Part shown: piece by piece, positions 17,117 to 26,456 of the stretch
How positions within the stretch are numbered: position 1 is the stretch's first letter
How the letters are laid out: every line of letters starts with the position of its first letter
Source of the DNA: Teredinibacter waterburyi
GTDB taxonomy: Bacteria > Pseudomonadota > Gammaproteobacteria > Pseudomonadales > Cellvibrionaceae
Assembly: GCF_001922985.1 (NCBI RefSeq)
Contig: NZ_MRUH01000169.1
Span: 1-64,000 of the forward strand
Length of the DNA stretch: 64,000 bases
Reading direction: 5' to 3'
Position numbers and translations under genes: made by a program
The notes under the pieces: model-generated
What the model was told of the DNA's origin: nothing
Database searches by the model: none
Seen by the model: the letters and a program-made list of their open reading frames with translations, nothing else

Positions 17117-18121
17117 GTGTTTAATTTTTGGCGAACACGAATAAAACCGCTTTATAGCATGGGTATTCTGGGAATGAACCGGCGTAATATTTCCTATATT
17201 AGCGCCTACAACCCACGCTATTTAATGCCTTTGGTCGACGATAAATTAAAAACCAAACAGTTGGCGCTGGAGCATGATGTACCGGTACCAGAAATGATCG
17301 GTGTGGTGGATAGCCAGCCGGCCATTAAAAATGTGGAGTTATTGCTACGCGGTCAGAAGAGTTTTTGTATAAAGCCGGCCAAGGGTTCCGGTGGCAAGGG
17401 AATTCTGGTCATTATCAGGGTCGAAGAAGGCCGCTACTATCGCAGTAATGGCCAGCCAATTGAGTTGCCCGATATTCAGCGCCATCTCTCCAATATTCTC
17501 GCGGGCTTGTTTTCCTTGGGCGGCGCGATGGATGTCGCGATTGTGGAAGGTTTGATCGTTGTCGATCCGTTTCTTGCCGAGTACTCCTACGAGGGGGTGC
17601 CCGATATACGTTTAATTGTGTTTCGCGGCGTGCCGGTGATGTCGATGATGCGGCTTTCCTGTGCTGTCTCTCAAGGTAAGGCAAATCTTCATCAGGGGGC
17701 CGTGGGTGTCGGCATCGATGTGGGGTCTGGGCGCGCGGTAAATGCGGTGCAGCGCGATCATAGGGTCAGTCATCACCCCGATACCGGTTGTGATTTGATG
17801 CGTTTAGCCGTACCTCGTTGGCAGGAATTGCTAGAGCTGGGCTGCGCCTGTTCCGATATGACAGGCCTCGGCTATCTCGGCGTCGACCTAGTGTTGGATG
17901 CCAATCAGGGCCCTGTGCTGCTGGAGCTTAACGCGCGCCCAGGCCTGTCGATTCAAATCGCTAATCATGCCGGTTTGCTGCCGCGCCTGCGCGAAATCGA
18001 AAAACTGAAAAACCCCGCTCGGATGTCGGTGCGACAACGCATCGATTTTGCTCGTCGCCACTTCTCTGCCGAACCCCTTGCTCCTGTTGCGCCGTCGGAA
18101 ATAATTCCCGTTTCTACCTGA
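17117..18121 (+). CDS. Alpha-L-glutamate ligase-like ATP-grasp protein
   Basis: A 334-residue ATP-grasp ligase. GTG 17117 is chosen because GAAAGGGG lies about 9 bases upstream; the frame is open further back to a TTG at 17075. ATP-grasp features: CIKPAKGSGGKGILVI (nucleotide-binding loop), DIRLIVFRGVPVMSMMRLS, HQGAVGVGIDVGSG and the metal-binding end LLELNARPGLSIQIAN. It is related to RimK, so it is predicted to join an amino acid (probably glutamate) to a peptide or protein carboxylate. The product of this operon is not known in any organism that I can name. It is the last gene of the trio; the proA promoter overlaps its stop codon. Confidence 0.87.
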   Translation: MFNFWRTRIKPLYSMGILGMNRRNISYISAYNPRYLMPLVDDKLKTKQLALEHDVPVPEMIGVVDSQPAIKNVELLLRGQKSFCIKPAKGSGGKGILVIIRVEEGRYYRSNGQPIELPDIQRHLSNILAGLFSLGGAMDVAIVEGLIVVDPFLAEYSYEGVPDIRLIVFRGVPVMSMMRLSCAVSQGKANLHQGAVGVGIDVGSGRAVNAVQRDHRVSHHPDTGCDLMRLAVPRWQELLELGCACSDMTGLGYLGVDLVLDANQGPVLLELNARPGLSIQIANHAGLLPRLREIEKLKNPARMSVRQRIDFARRHFSAEPLAPVAPSEIIPVST

Positions 18122-18146
18122 CCCTGACGGGGTGGGGCGTTATAAT
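18118..18146 (+). promoter_or_regulatory. Sigma-70 promoter for proA
   Basis: A -35 CTGACC (18118-18123), exactly 17 bases of spacer and a perfect -10 TATAAT (18141-18146), 42 bases before the proA ATG. The -35 overlaps the TGA of the preceding ligase gene, so the housekeeping run starts its own transcript. Confidence 0.7.
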
Positions 18147-18187
18147 GCCCGCAGTTTCCTTTGAATGACCCGAATTAGCAGACGAAT

Positions 18188-19486
18188 ATGCAACAGACCA
18201 CAGACAATCAAGACCACGCCGCCGTCGAACTCTCTGTACATGACTACATGGTAGGGCTCGGCCGCAATGCGCGCGCGGCGTCACGTATTATGATGGCGGC
18301 GACAACCCAGCAAAAAAACGATGCGCTACTCGCTATTGGCGATGTGCTTAATGAGCAGCGTGAGGCGATTGCGATCGCCAACGCCATAGACGTTGCTAAG
18401 GGGGAGGCCAACGGGCTTGATCCGGCATTATTGGATCGTTTGGCGCTTACGCCGGAGCGTATCGACAGCATGATCGAAGGCCTGCTGCAGGTTGCGGCTT
18501 TGCGTGACCCCTGCGGTGAAATTACCGATCTGAGCTATCGACCCTCGGGCATTCAGATTGGCAAAATGCGCGTGCCCCTTGGTGTGGTAGGCATTATTTA
18601 TGAGTCGCGACCCAACGTTACTATCGACGCGGCGAGCCTTTGTTTGAAATCGGGCAACGCGACGATTTTACGCGGCGGCAGCGAAGCGATTAACTCCAAT
18701 CGTGCAATTGCTAAATGCATCAGCGCTGGACTTGCTAAGGCCGGATTACCCGCCACATCTGTACAGGTTGTCGAGACAACTGATCGCGCCGCTGTCGGCG
18801 AATTAATCACCATGCCGGCCTATGTCGACGTAATTGTGCCACGCGGCGGTCGCAGCTTGATTGAGCGTATCGCCAACGAGTCGAGGGTTAGCGTGATTAA
18901 ACACCTAGACGGTATTTGCCACGTTTATATCGATGACAATGCTGATACCGATAAGGCCTTCGATATTGCGCTTAACAGTAAAACCCATCGCTATGGTGTT
19001 TGTAACGCAATGGAAACCTTGCTGGTAGCGGAAGCGGTTGCCGCTCAAGTGCTGCCGCCTCTGGCTGCGGCCTATGCCGAAAAAGGCGTAGAGTTGCGCG
19101 GCTGCAGTGCCACCCAAGCGCTGCTACCCGGTATAAACGCCGCCACCGAAAGTGATTGGGATACGGAGTATCTGGCACCTGTATTGTCGATAAAAATCGT
19201 TGCGGGTATGGACGAAGCTATCGATCACATCGCAGCGCACAGTTCGGGTCATACCGAATGTATTGTTACCGAAAACTACAGTAAAGCGCGCCAGTTTTTG
19301 GCTCGCGTCGATTCGAGTTCGGTAATGGTGAATGCGTCTACGCGCTTTGCCGATGGCTTTCAGTATGGCTTGGGTGCCGAAATCGGCATTTCCACAGATA
19401 AGATCCATGCGCGCGGCCCGGTCGGTTTAGAAGGGCTAACCTCGCAAAAGTGGATTGTATTGGGTGACGGACATATCCTCGCCTAA
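18188..19486 (+). CDS. proA: Gamma-glutamyl phosphate reductase
   Basis: A 432-residue cytosolic enzyme of proline synthesis that reduces gamma-glutamyl phosphate to glutamate semialdehyde with NADPH. It belongs to the aldehyde dehydrogenase fold: [19 protein letters not shown] and ILRGGSEA are ProA signatures, and the catalytic Cys272 lies in [12 protein letters not shown]. Length is normal (about 420). It leads the housekeeping cluster under its own promoter; proB is not in the window, as in Pseudomonas where proA also sits next to nadD. Confidence 0.97.
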   Translation: MQQTTDNQDHAAVELSVHDYMVGLGRNARAASRIMMAATTQQKNDALLAIGDVLNEQREAIAIANAIDVAKGEANGLDPALLDRLALTPERIDSMIEGLLQVAALRDPCGEITDLSYRPSGIQIGKMRVPLGVVGIIYESRPNVTIDAASLCLKSGNATILRGGSEAINSNRAIAKCISAGLAKAGLPATSVQVVETTDRAAVGELITMPAYVDVIVPRGGRSLIERIANESRVSVIKHLDGICHVYIDDNADTDKAFDIALNSKTHRYGVCNAMETLLVAEAVAAQVLPPLAAAYAEKGVELRGCSATQALLPGINAATESDWDTEYLAPVLSIKIVAGMDEAIDHIAAHSSGHTECIVTENYSKARQFLARVDSSSVMVNASTRFADGFQYGLGAEIGISTDKIHARGPVGLEGLTSQKWIVLGDGHILA

Positions 19487-19523
19487 ATCCGCGCCTGCTA
19501 AGGGCCAAGCCTCAGTCTCGGAG

Positions 19524-20243
19524 ATGGCGCGGCGTCATTCGTCTGACACAAAAACACTGGTATTGTTTGGCGGCAGCTTCGACCCAGTGCACAATGGTCA
19601 CCTAAGTGCTGCGCTGGATGCTCGCGCGCAGTTAAAGGCGGCTTCCGTAAGCTTGTTGCCCTGCCATTTGCCGCCGCACAAAGCGACGCTACAGGCCACT
19701 GGCGAACAGCGCTTGCAGATGCTGCGTTTGGCTATCGCAGGTACCCCTGAGCTAGTTGTAGACCCTTGGGAACTGGAGCAGGACAGTCCGTCCTACACTT
19801 TCGCGACCTTAACTCATTATCGACAGGTGTACGGTCCTGAGGCGTGTCTGATTTTTTTAATGGGTTGGGATTCATTGCAAACCATTATGAGCTGGTATCG
19901 CTGGCAGGAGCTTGAGCGCTTGGCGAACTTCGCGGTTTGGCCTCGTCCGGGCTACAGCTGTTTAAGCGGTGAAGTACAGGCATGGGTCGATCAGCGTCAA
20001 GTTGCCGCTGGCGAGTTGCAGCAGTATTGCGCGGGCAAACTTGCCTTTTTGCAGACGGCGCCAGTGGCTATTTCGTCGAGCGCGATACGTGATGGGATAG
20101 CTGTGGGTAGCGCGATAGAAAATGCCGAACTCGACGCTAATACTAGCCGTGGAGACGAAAATAATGCGCGGCTGAAGACTCTCATCCCCGCAGCGGTTTG
20201 GGACTATATTAAGCTCAACCAACTGTATTTAAACACTTTATAG
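19524..20243 (+). CDS. nadD: Nicotinate-nucleotide adenylyltransferase
   Basis: This enzyme adenylates nicotinate mononucleotide to deamido-NAD in NAD synthesis. The signature LFGGSFDPVHNGHL (nucleotidyltransferase HxGH) and ISSSAIRDGI near the C-terminus are diagnostic. The ATG at 19524 gives 239 residues and the motif at about residue 14, as usual. GTG 19464 or TTG 19455, which overlap proA, would add about 20 residues with no family counterpart. A region of about 20 residues near the C-terminus (NAELDANTSRGDENN) is longer than in E. coli. Confidence 0.93.
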   Translation: MARRHSSDTKTLVLFGGSFDPVHNGHLSAALDARAQLKAASVSLLPCHLPPHKATLQATGEQRLQMLRLAIAGTPELVVDPWELEQDSPSYTFATLTHYRQVYGPEACLIFLMGWDSLQTIMSWYRWQELERLANFAVWPRPGYSCLSGEVQAWVDQRQVAAGELQQYCAGKLAFLQTAPVAISSSAIRDGIAVGSAIENAELDANTSRGDENNARLKTLIPAAVWDYIKLNQLYLNTL

Positions 20244-20277
20244 TTAAACTGCCCAATAGGGCAAAATAGGTAAAACA

Positions 20278-20622
20278 ATGACAGAAAAAACGCTTGCTGA
20301 CGTCGTAAATGGTGCTTTAGAAGACCTAAAAGGACACGATATTCATGTGCTCGACGTCACCACCCTAAGTAACGTGATGGACCAGCTGGTGATCGCTACC
20401 GGTACCTCGAATCGCCATGTTAAGTCGTTGGCCAATAATGTTGTGGTCGATGCAAAAGAATCGGGGTTTCAGCCCATCGGGGTTGAAGGTATGGAAACCG
20501 GAGAATGGGTATTGGTAGATTTCGGTGATACGGTTGTTCACGTAATGTTGAAAGAGACTCGTGATTTCTACGAGTTGGAAAAGCTTTGGTCTACCGCCCC
20601 TGCTAGTCGCAGTGCAACTTGA
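20278..20622 (+). CDS. rsfS: Ribosome silencing factor RsfS
   Basis: A 114-residue protein that binds L14 of the 50S subunit and blocks subunit joining in starvation. It has the RsfS/Iojap core: DVTTLSNVMDQLVIATGTS near 25-43, then GVEGMETGEWVLVDFGDTVVHVM and the YELEKLW ending. It sits between nadD and rlmH, the conserved order. Confidence 0.95.
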   Translation: MTEKTLADVVNGALEDLKGHDIHVLDVTTLSNVMDQLVIATGTSNRHVKSLANNVVVDAKESGFQPIGVEGMETGEWVLVDFGDTVVHVMLKETRDFYELEKLWSTAPASRSAT

Positions 20623-20701
20623 TCGTAGCGTTCTGTATTCGCTTCTATAGCCGGCCTAGTGTCGGTTAGTTCCCGCCTCGTTAGCCCGCGTCTGTTAATT
20701 C

Positions 20702-21178
20702 ATGAAAATAGATCTTATTGCCGTTGGAACCAAGATGCCGTCCTGGGTGCAGGAGGGGTATCAAGAGTACGCCAAACGCCTACCTCGGGATTTAAGCCTA
20801 AACTTAGTGGAACTTCCGCTGGCAAATCGTTCTAAAAATACGAATGTAGATCAGGTAAAAGCTGCCGAAGGCGAGCAGATTTTATCTGTAATTGGCAGTC
20901 CGTCCGGCAATCACCGCGTTATTGCGCTCGACGTATTGGGTAAAAAGCTGAGTACCGAGTTGCTTGCCGAGAAAATGGCGAGCTGGCGCATGGACGGTGT
21001 GAACGTTAGTTTGTTGATCGGTGGGCCCGACGGTTTATCACCTAAATGCCTGAATCGCGCCGATGAAAAATGGTCGTTGTCTGGGCTTACGCTGCCGCAC
21101 CCTTTGGTGCGTATTGTGTTGGCGGAGCAGCTCTACCGAGCTTGGACTATATTGCAGAATCATCCTTATCATAAATAA
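20702..21178 (+). CDS. rlmH: 23S rRNA (pseudouridine1915-N3)-methyltransferase
   Basis: A 158-residue SPOUT methyltransferase acting on helix 69 of 23S rRNA in the 70S ribosome. SAM-binding knot elements are visible: [22 protein letters not shown] and the C-terminal [18 protein letters not shown], ending in NHPYHK as in E. coli RlmH. Length is normal (155 in E. coli). Confidence 0.96.
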   Translation: MKIDLIAVGTKMPSWVQEGYQEYAKRLPRDLSLNLVELPLANRSKNTNVDQVKAAEGEQILSVIGSPSGNHRVIALDVLGKKLSTELLAEKMASWRMDGVNVSLLIGGPDGLSPKCLNRADEKWSLSGLTLPHPLVRIVLAEQLYRAWTILQNHPYHK

Positions 21179-21224
21179 GAAACAACTGAATCAATCGTCA
21201 AGAAAGTGAGTCTAACCACGCAGC

Positions 21225-23090
21225 ATGAACTGGGCCGGCAAGGATTTCCACGAGTTTAAAGACCATCACCAGGAAGCGCGAGTTTTTGGTTATAGAGTGG
21301 CGCTCGCATTTTTGTTGGTTTTAGTGATGTTCGGCTTGCTGGTAGCGCGTTACTACAAGTTGCAGGTTGTTGATCATCAAGATTACGTGACTCGCTCTGA
21401 TAACAATCGGATTCAGTTGCGGCCCATCCCCCCCAACCGCGGCTTGATCTACGACAACCACGGTGAGCTGTTAGCGGACAACCGTCCTAGCTTTACTTTG
21501 TCGGTAGTAAAAGAGCGGGCGGGCGACCTCGAGAAAACTATTGCCCAGTTAAGTGAGTTGGTGAGTATTGATGAGCGCGACGTCGAAAATTTCTACAAGC
21601 GTTTACATCAACGCCGTCGTCCCTTCGAAGCCGTGCCGCTGCGCTACCGTTTGAGCGAAGAGGAAATCTCGCGCTTTTCGGTGAATGAATTTCAATTTGA
21701 AGGTGTGGAGATTGAAGCGCAGTTGATGCGTTATTACCCGCAGGCAGCATTATTCGCTCATACATTAGGCTATGTGGGTCGCATCAATGAGCATGAACTC
21801 AGCTCTTTTGACGAGGATACCTACCGCCGTTACAGCGGCACGCACAGTATTGGCAAGATCGGTTTAGAGAAGTTTTACGAGTCTATTTTGTTAGGCGAAG
21901 TGGGCAGTGAAAATATTGAAACCAATGCGCACGGTCGCGTATTGCGCACACTTAATACACGCGACCCTGAACCCGGTGCCGATCTACATCTATTTCTTGA
22001 TGTGCGATTACAGCAAGTCGCTGTGAAGGAGCTTGACGGTCGTCGCGGAGCGGTGGTCGCTATTGATGTAAATACCGGTGGCGTGCTGGCGATGGTGAGC
22101 GCGCCAAGTTACGACCCGAATTTATTTGTGAGTGGAATTTCCTACGCGGATTACCGTGCGCTGAATGAGTCGCGCGATTTACCCTTGTTCAATCGTGCTA
22201 TCCAGGGCCAGTATCCGCCGGGCTCGACTATTAAACCGGTGTTAGGACTGGCGGGCCTTGCGAATGGCGTGGTGAATTTTCAAACGCGAATTTCTGACCC
22301 AGGCTACTACCAGCTCGAAACCGATGAGCGTTTCTACCGAGATTGGAAAAAGGGCGGTCACGGCACCCGTGTGAATTTGCGGCAAGCTCTTATGGAATCC
22401 TGCGATGTGTATTTTTACGATATGGCCTTCCGCATGGGGGTAGATCGAATGCACGCATTTGGAATTCAGTTTGGTCTTGGCAGTAAGACGGCTATCGATA
22501 TTCCAAGTGAGCGCAGTGGCATCTGGCCGTCGCGGGAATGGAAGCGCAAGACTCGCGGCATGCACTGGTTTCCCGGCGACAGTATCAATGTCAGTATTGG
22601 TCAGGGTGATGTTCTCACCACGCCGCTACAGTTGGCGGTAATGACCGCAACTATCGCTTCGCGCGGTCGTCACCTCGCCCCGCGGCTAGTGCGAAGTATT
22701 GGTGATACCGAGACAGAATTGCAGGTGGTGGACGAGGTTCAAGTTAACGACATCTATTGGGATTATGTTATCAGCGCGATGGAAGGCACTGTTCACGACC
22801 CGCGTGGAACAGCCTATCGAGTTGGCCGTGGTGCAAAGTATCGCAGCGCGGGCAAGACCGGCACCGCTCAAGTGGTGGGCATCGCGCAAGATGCTGAGTA
22901 CGATTCGGACACTATGGACGAGCGCCATTGGGATCACGCCCTTTATATTGGCTTTGCACCGGTTGAAAATCCGCAAATTGCGCTCGCGGTTATCGTTGAA
23001 AATGGTGAACATGGTGGCAGCGCCGCAGGGCCTATTGCACGCAAAATGTTTGATGAATATTTAGCTCCGCCAAGTGAGGCTGTGCAATGA
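21225..23090 (+). CDS. mrdA: Penicillin-binding protein 2 (elongasome transpeptidase)
   Basis: A 621-residue class B PBP that cross-links peptidoglycan during cell elongation, working with RodA. The N-terminal TM (about 24-46) is followed by the dimerisation domain (about 60-230) and the transpeptidase. Active-site motifs: SxxK at Ser334-Lys337 (PPGSTIKP), SxD at Ser392 (SCDVYFYDM) and KTG at Lys544. The stop overlaps the rodA start in ATGA, so the two are translationally coupled. Confidence 0.97.
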   Translation: MNWAGKDFHEFKDHHQEARVFGYRVALAFLLVLVMFGLLVARYYKLQVVDHQDYVTRSDNNRIQLRPIPPNRGLIYDNHGELLADNRPSFTLSVVKERAGDLEKTIAQLSELVSIDERDVENFYKRLHQRRRPFEAVPLRYRLSEEEISRFSVNEFQFEGVEIEAQLMRYYPQAALFAHTLGYVGRINEHELSSFDEDTYRRYSGTHSIGKIGLEKFYESILLGEVGSENIETNAHGRVLRTLNTRDPEPGADLHLFLDVRLQQVAVKELDGRRGAVVAIDVNTGGVLAMVSAPSYDPNLFVSGISYADYRALNESRDLPLFNRAIQGQYPPGSTIKPVLGLAGLANGVVNFQTRISDPGYYQLETDERFYRDWKKGGHGTRVNLRQALMESCDVYFYDMAFRMGVDRMHAFGIQFGLGSKTAIDIPSERSGIWPSREWKRKTRGMHWFPGDSINVSIGQGDVLTTPLQLAVMTATIASRGRHLAPRLVRSIGDTETELQVVDEVQVNDIYWDYVISAMEGTVHDPRGTAYRVGRGAKYRSAGKTGTAQVVGIAQDAEYDSDTMDERHWDHALYIGFAPVENPQIALAVIVENGEHGGSAAGPIARKMFDEYLAPPSEAVQ

Positions 23091-24241
23091 AAATTACCAG
23101 CCAAGACTTTGTCCGTAGATTACCAGACTCGAACGTGCAATTTGCGCGTGGCCCTGCTTGGTCGCATCGTTTGCGCGTAGATCCAATCTTGCTGCTGCTT
23201 CTTTTGGTGATCACCTGTTTTGGACTTGCCGTGCTTTATAGCGCTAGCGGGCAGAATGAGTTGATGCTGCGCCGCCAAGGGATATTTTTCATTATCGCTT
23301 ACAGCGCTATGTTTATTACCGCACAGCTCGATTTGCAAATGTTGCGGCGCTGGTCGGTTTGGCTCTATTTAGTTGGCATTATCCTGCTCATTGCTGTGTT
23401 GCTTATTGGCGTTGGCGCGAAGGGCGCGAAGCGTTGGGTCAGCCTAGGTTTTATTCGTTTTCAACCCTCAGAAATTCTGAAAATAGCGGTACCGGTAATG
23501 ATGGCCGCTTATTTTTCCGCGCGTCGTTTGCCGCCCTCGCTGGCGGATGTGCTGATGAGTTTGGTGATAGTGTTGACCCCTGGTGTGCTCATTTTTTTAC
23601 AGCCAGACTTAGGCACGGCGATTCTAATCTCAACCTCCGGTTTGATCGTTCTGTTTATGGCGGGCTTACAGTGGCGTTACATTTTTGGCAGCTTGGCAAT
23701 GGTTGGGGCGAGTATTTGGCCAATGTGGCATTTCATCATGAAGGACTACCAAAAGCAGCGGGTGTTGACGCTTTTGGACCCTGAGGCCGATAAGCTGGGT
23801 GCCGGTTGGAATATTATTCAATCGAAGACAGCGATTGGTTCTGGGGGCTTACCCGGGAAAGGGCTGTTTAACGGAACCCAATCACAATTAGATTTTCTGC
23901 CCGAGAGCCATACAGATTTCATTATTGCAGTGATGGCCGAAGAGTTGGGCTTGTACGGTGTGCTTATGTTGTTGGCGCTTTATCTATTAGTTGTCGCGCG
24001 AGGTCTTATTATTGCTTTTGCGGCACGCAATATGTTCAATCGATTGTTAGCGGCGAGTATTACGCTCACGTTTTTTGTTTATGTTTTTGTTAACGTAGGA
24101 ATGGTTGCTGGAATGTTACCCGTGGTTGGAGTACCGCTTCCCTTAGTCAGTTTAGGGGGAACTTCAATTGTAACCTTGTTGACGGGGTTCGGGCTGCTAA
24201 TGGCGATTGCTACAGATCCGAAAAATACCTCGGTTTCTTAG
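23087..24241 (+). CDS. rodA: Rod-shape glycosyltransferase RodA
   Basis: A 384-residue SEDS polymerase of the elongasome with about ten TM helices. SEDS signatures: RFQPSEILKIAVP near 125, LQPDLGTA, and LPESHTDFIIAVMAEELG near 275, followed by the C-terminal LPLVSLGGTSIV. It overlaps mrdA by 4 bases. Also called mrdB. Confidence 0.97.
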   Translation: MKITSQDFVRRLPDSNVQFARGPAWSHRLRVDPILLLLLLVITCFGLAVLYSASGQNELMLRRQGIFFIIAYSAMFITAQLDLQMLRRWSVWLYLVGIILLIAVLLIGVGAKGAKRWVSLGFIRFQPSEILKIAVPVMMAAYFSARRLPPSLADVLMSLVIVLTPGVLIFLQPDLGTAILISTSGLIVLFMAGLQWRYIFGSLAMVGASIWPMWHFIMKDYQKQRVLTLLDPEADKLGAGWNIIQSKTAIGSGGLPGKGLFNGTQSQLDFLPESHTDFIIAVMAEELGLYGVLMLLALYLLVVARGLIIAFAARNMFNRLLAASITLTFFVYVFVNVGMVAGMLPVVGVPLPLVSLGGTSIVTLLTGFGLLMAIATDPKNTSVS

Positions 24242-24283
24242 TGCGCCGTAAGTGTCGAACGTTTTCGCTACGAATGATAAATA

Positions 24284-25390
24284 ATGACTGTTTTCCACTC
24301 GTATAAAACGAGTCTCAACGTCTTAAGTGAGGTTAGTGTGTTGTACAAAGTTGTAGAGTTCAAACGCAATAAAATAAGTGGAAGCTATTGGAAAGTCGCT
24401 ATCGCGGCAGCGGCTTTGCTGGCGTCTGCCAGTGTTCGCGCTGACTATGCGAGTCATCCGGCGGCACCGGCTTTTATCGATAAGCTGGTAGCGGAACATA
24501 AGTTTAACGCCGATGAGGTGCGAGCGGCTCTTGCTGGTGCCGAGAAGAAACAATCAATTCTCGATGCCATTGCGCGTCCAGCGGAAAAGACCAAACCCTG
24601 GTTTGAGTATCGCAAAATATTTTTGGGTGCCGATCGCGTTGCTCAGGGGGTAGAGTTTTGGAATACCCACCAAGCCACCCTCGCTCGGGCCAGCAAAGAA
24701 ATGGGTGTAGAAGAAGAGGTGGTCGTCGCCATTATCGGTGTGGAAACCCGTTATGGCCGTTACATGGGCAGCTATCGTGTACTCGATGCGCTGGCGACGC
24801 TGGGTTTTGACTACTCCCCGCGGGCCAAATTCTTTAGCTCAGAGCTCGAGAACTTTTTCCTGTTGGCGCGCGAGCAAAAACAAAATATCGGTGATTTAAA
24901 AGGCTCCTATGCTGGGGCAATGGGCTACGGTCAGTTTATTCCGAGCAGCTATCGCGCTTACGCGGTGGATTTTGACGGTAACGGCGTGTCGGATATTTGG
25001 AATGACCCCGTCGATGCCATCGGTAGCGTTGCAAACTATTTCAAACGCCATGGTTGGAAAAAAGGCGAGCCGGTTTTTAGCCGTGCGCTTATAGCGAAAG
25101 ACTACGATCAATCCGTTTTAAACGCACGAGTTAGGCCGCACCTTACGTTGCAAGAAGCCGCTGCGATGGGGTTTACGCCTGCGGAAGGCCGTTTCAATCG
25201 TGACGAAAAGGTTGTGCCTCTGGAATATGAGGGCGAGCTTGGCAAGGAGTTCTGGTTAGGCTTTTCGAACTTCTATACTATTACTCGCTACAATCGCAGC
25301 CAGATGTATGCGCTAGCGGTGTGGCAGCTCAGCCAAGAAATTCGTTACGCATACGAGCAGCAAGCAGCGGCGGCCACAACTTCCGATTAA
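24284..25390 (+). CDS. mltB: Lytic murein transglycosylase B
   Basis: A 368-residue periplasmic enzyme that cleaves peptidoglycan glycan strands to 1,6-anhydro ends. After a long N-terminus (about 35 residues before the hydrophobic signal segment AIAAAALLASASVRA) comes the SLT domain with catalytic Glu154 in IIGVETRYGRYMG and the Y..FIPSSYRAYAVDFDGNG calcium-type loop. There is no lipobox, so it is soluble or periplasmic rather than a lipoprotein as in E. coli. A start nearer the signal peptide (GTG or TTG around 24340) is possible. Confidence 0.92.
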   Translation: MTVFHSYKTSLNVLSEVSVLYKVVEFKRNKISGSYWKVAIAAAALLASASVRADYASHPAAPAFIDKLVAEHKFNADEVRAALAGAEKKQSILDAIARPAEKTKPWFEYRKIFLGADRVAQGVEFWNTHQATLARASKEMGVEEEVVVAIIGVETRYGRYMGSYRVLDALATLGFDYSPRAKFFSSELENFFLLAREQKQNIGDLKGSYAGAMGYGQFIPSSYRAYAVDFDGNGVSDIWNDPVDAIGSVANYFKRHGWKKGEPVFSRALIAKDYDQSVLNARVRPHLTLQEAAAMGFTPAEGRFNRDEKVVPLEYEGELGKEFWLGFSNFYTITRYNRSQMYALAVWQLSQEIRYAYEQQAAAATTSD

Positions 25391-25414
25391 CCCTAGGCGG
25401 GTGTTTAGTTTACG

Positions 25415-26347
25415 GTGAAAAAGTTCGTTACCTTGATGTATAGCTCTTTGTTTTCTGAGCGTTCGCCGCTGTTCTTTGCGGTAATTCGCGCGGCACGCTT
25501 CAGTTTGGGTGTGCTGGGTGTATGCTTGCTGGTTAGTGCCTGCGCCTCGCAAAAGCGCGTTTACAAAATGAAACACGACGCCTACCCCACGAAAGCGGTA
25601 AGCGTCGACCATATTCCCGATGCGGTACCGCGAGTCGAGCCACGAACGATTGCCGGTAATAAAAACCCCTATAAAGTCGCGGGTAAAACTTATCGAATTT
25701 TGAATAACCCCGAGGGGTATAAGAAAAAGGGCGTCGCGTCTTGGTATGGCCGAAAATTCCACGGCGAGCGCACCTCCAATGGCGAAATTTACGATATGTA
25801 CGCCATGACGGCTGCCCACACCACACTGCCAATCCCAAGCTATGTCCGGGTAACAAATCTCGATAATGATCGGTCAGTGATTGTGCGAATTAATGATCGC
25901 GGGCCGTTTCACGACAATCGCCTAATCGACTTGTCCTATTCGGCGGCAAAAAAGCTCGGTTACGTTAATCACGGCACGGCGCGGGTTATGGTCGAATATA
26001 TCGATCCGCATGATTATCGGGCGACGGCTACAGAGTCATCTCGCCAGACGTCTGTATCTGACGAGCCGCTCGCACCTAGTCCCGCCCATGCGGGAGGATA
26101 TAGTTTACCGGCCAATACCTTTCTACAGGTTGGCGCGTTTGGTCAGCGTACCAGTGCAGAGGCACTACAGCGTCGTCTTTCGGCTCTCACCTCGTTTCCG
26201 GTGAATGTGCTCAGCCCCAAACAAGTTGGTAAGGGAAAGTGGTATCGCGTCCATATTGGGCCAATTTCCGACAACTTGGATGTGTTGTTACTGCGCGAAA
26301 CCTTAGCCGCAGAGAACTTGCCCGAGCCTCATGTTGTCTACCTCTAA
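25415..26347 (+). CDS. rlpA: Septal ring lytic transglycosylase RlpA
   Basis: A 310-residue outer-membrane lipoprotein starting at GTG 25415. The lipobox is LVSAC (Cys about 43). The double-psi beta-barrel domain (about 105-195) has GVASWYGRKFHGERTSNGE, the catalytic-site residues AAHTTLP and VRINDRGPF, and IDLSYSAAKKLG. A SPOR domain (about 228-308; FLQVGAFGQRTSAEAL) binds denuded septal glycan. RlpA cleaves such strands in Pseudomonas. Confidence 0.94.
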   Translation: MKKFVTLMYSSLFSERSPLFFAVIRAARFSLGVLGVCLLVSACASQKRVYKMKHDAYPTKAVSVDHIPDAVPRVEPRTIAGNKNPYKVAGKTYRILNNPEGYKKKGVASWYGRKFHGERTSNGEIYDMYAMTAAHTTLPIPSYVRVTNLDNDRSVIVRINDRGPFHDNRLIDLSYSAAKKLGYVNHGTARVMVEYIDPHDYRATATESSRQTSVSDEPLAPSPAHAGGYSLPANTFLQVGAFGQRTSAEALQRRLSALTSFPVNVLSPKQVGKGKWYRVHIGPISDNLDVLLLRETLAAENLPEPHVVYL

Positions 26348-26394
26348 ATCCTAGCGTCTATTCTGGCTGGCAACTCGGGTTTTAGCCTGAAAAC

Positions 26395-26403
26395 TGCTAC
26401 AAT
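26395..26403 (+). promoter_or_regulatory. Extended -10 promoter for dacC
   Basis: TGC-TACAAT, an extended -10 element, with no good -35, located 54 bases before the dacC ATG in the 109-base rlpA-dacC gap. It suggests separate expression of the carboxypeptidase. Confidence 0.45.
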
Positions 26404-26456
26404 GGCCGCCTTTTGACGCGCTGGTCTTTTCTCAAAATCACAGGTTTCTGTTCTCA

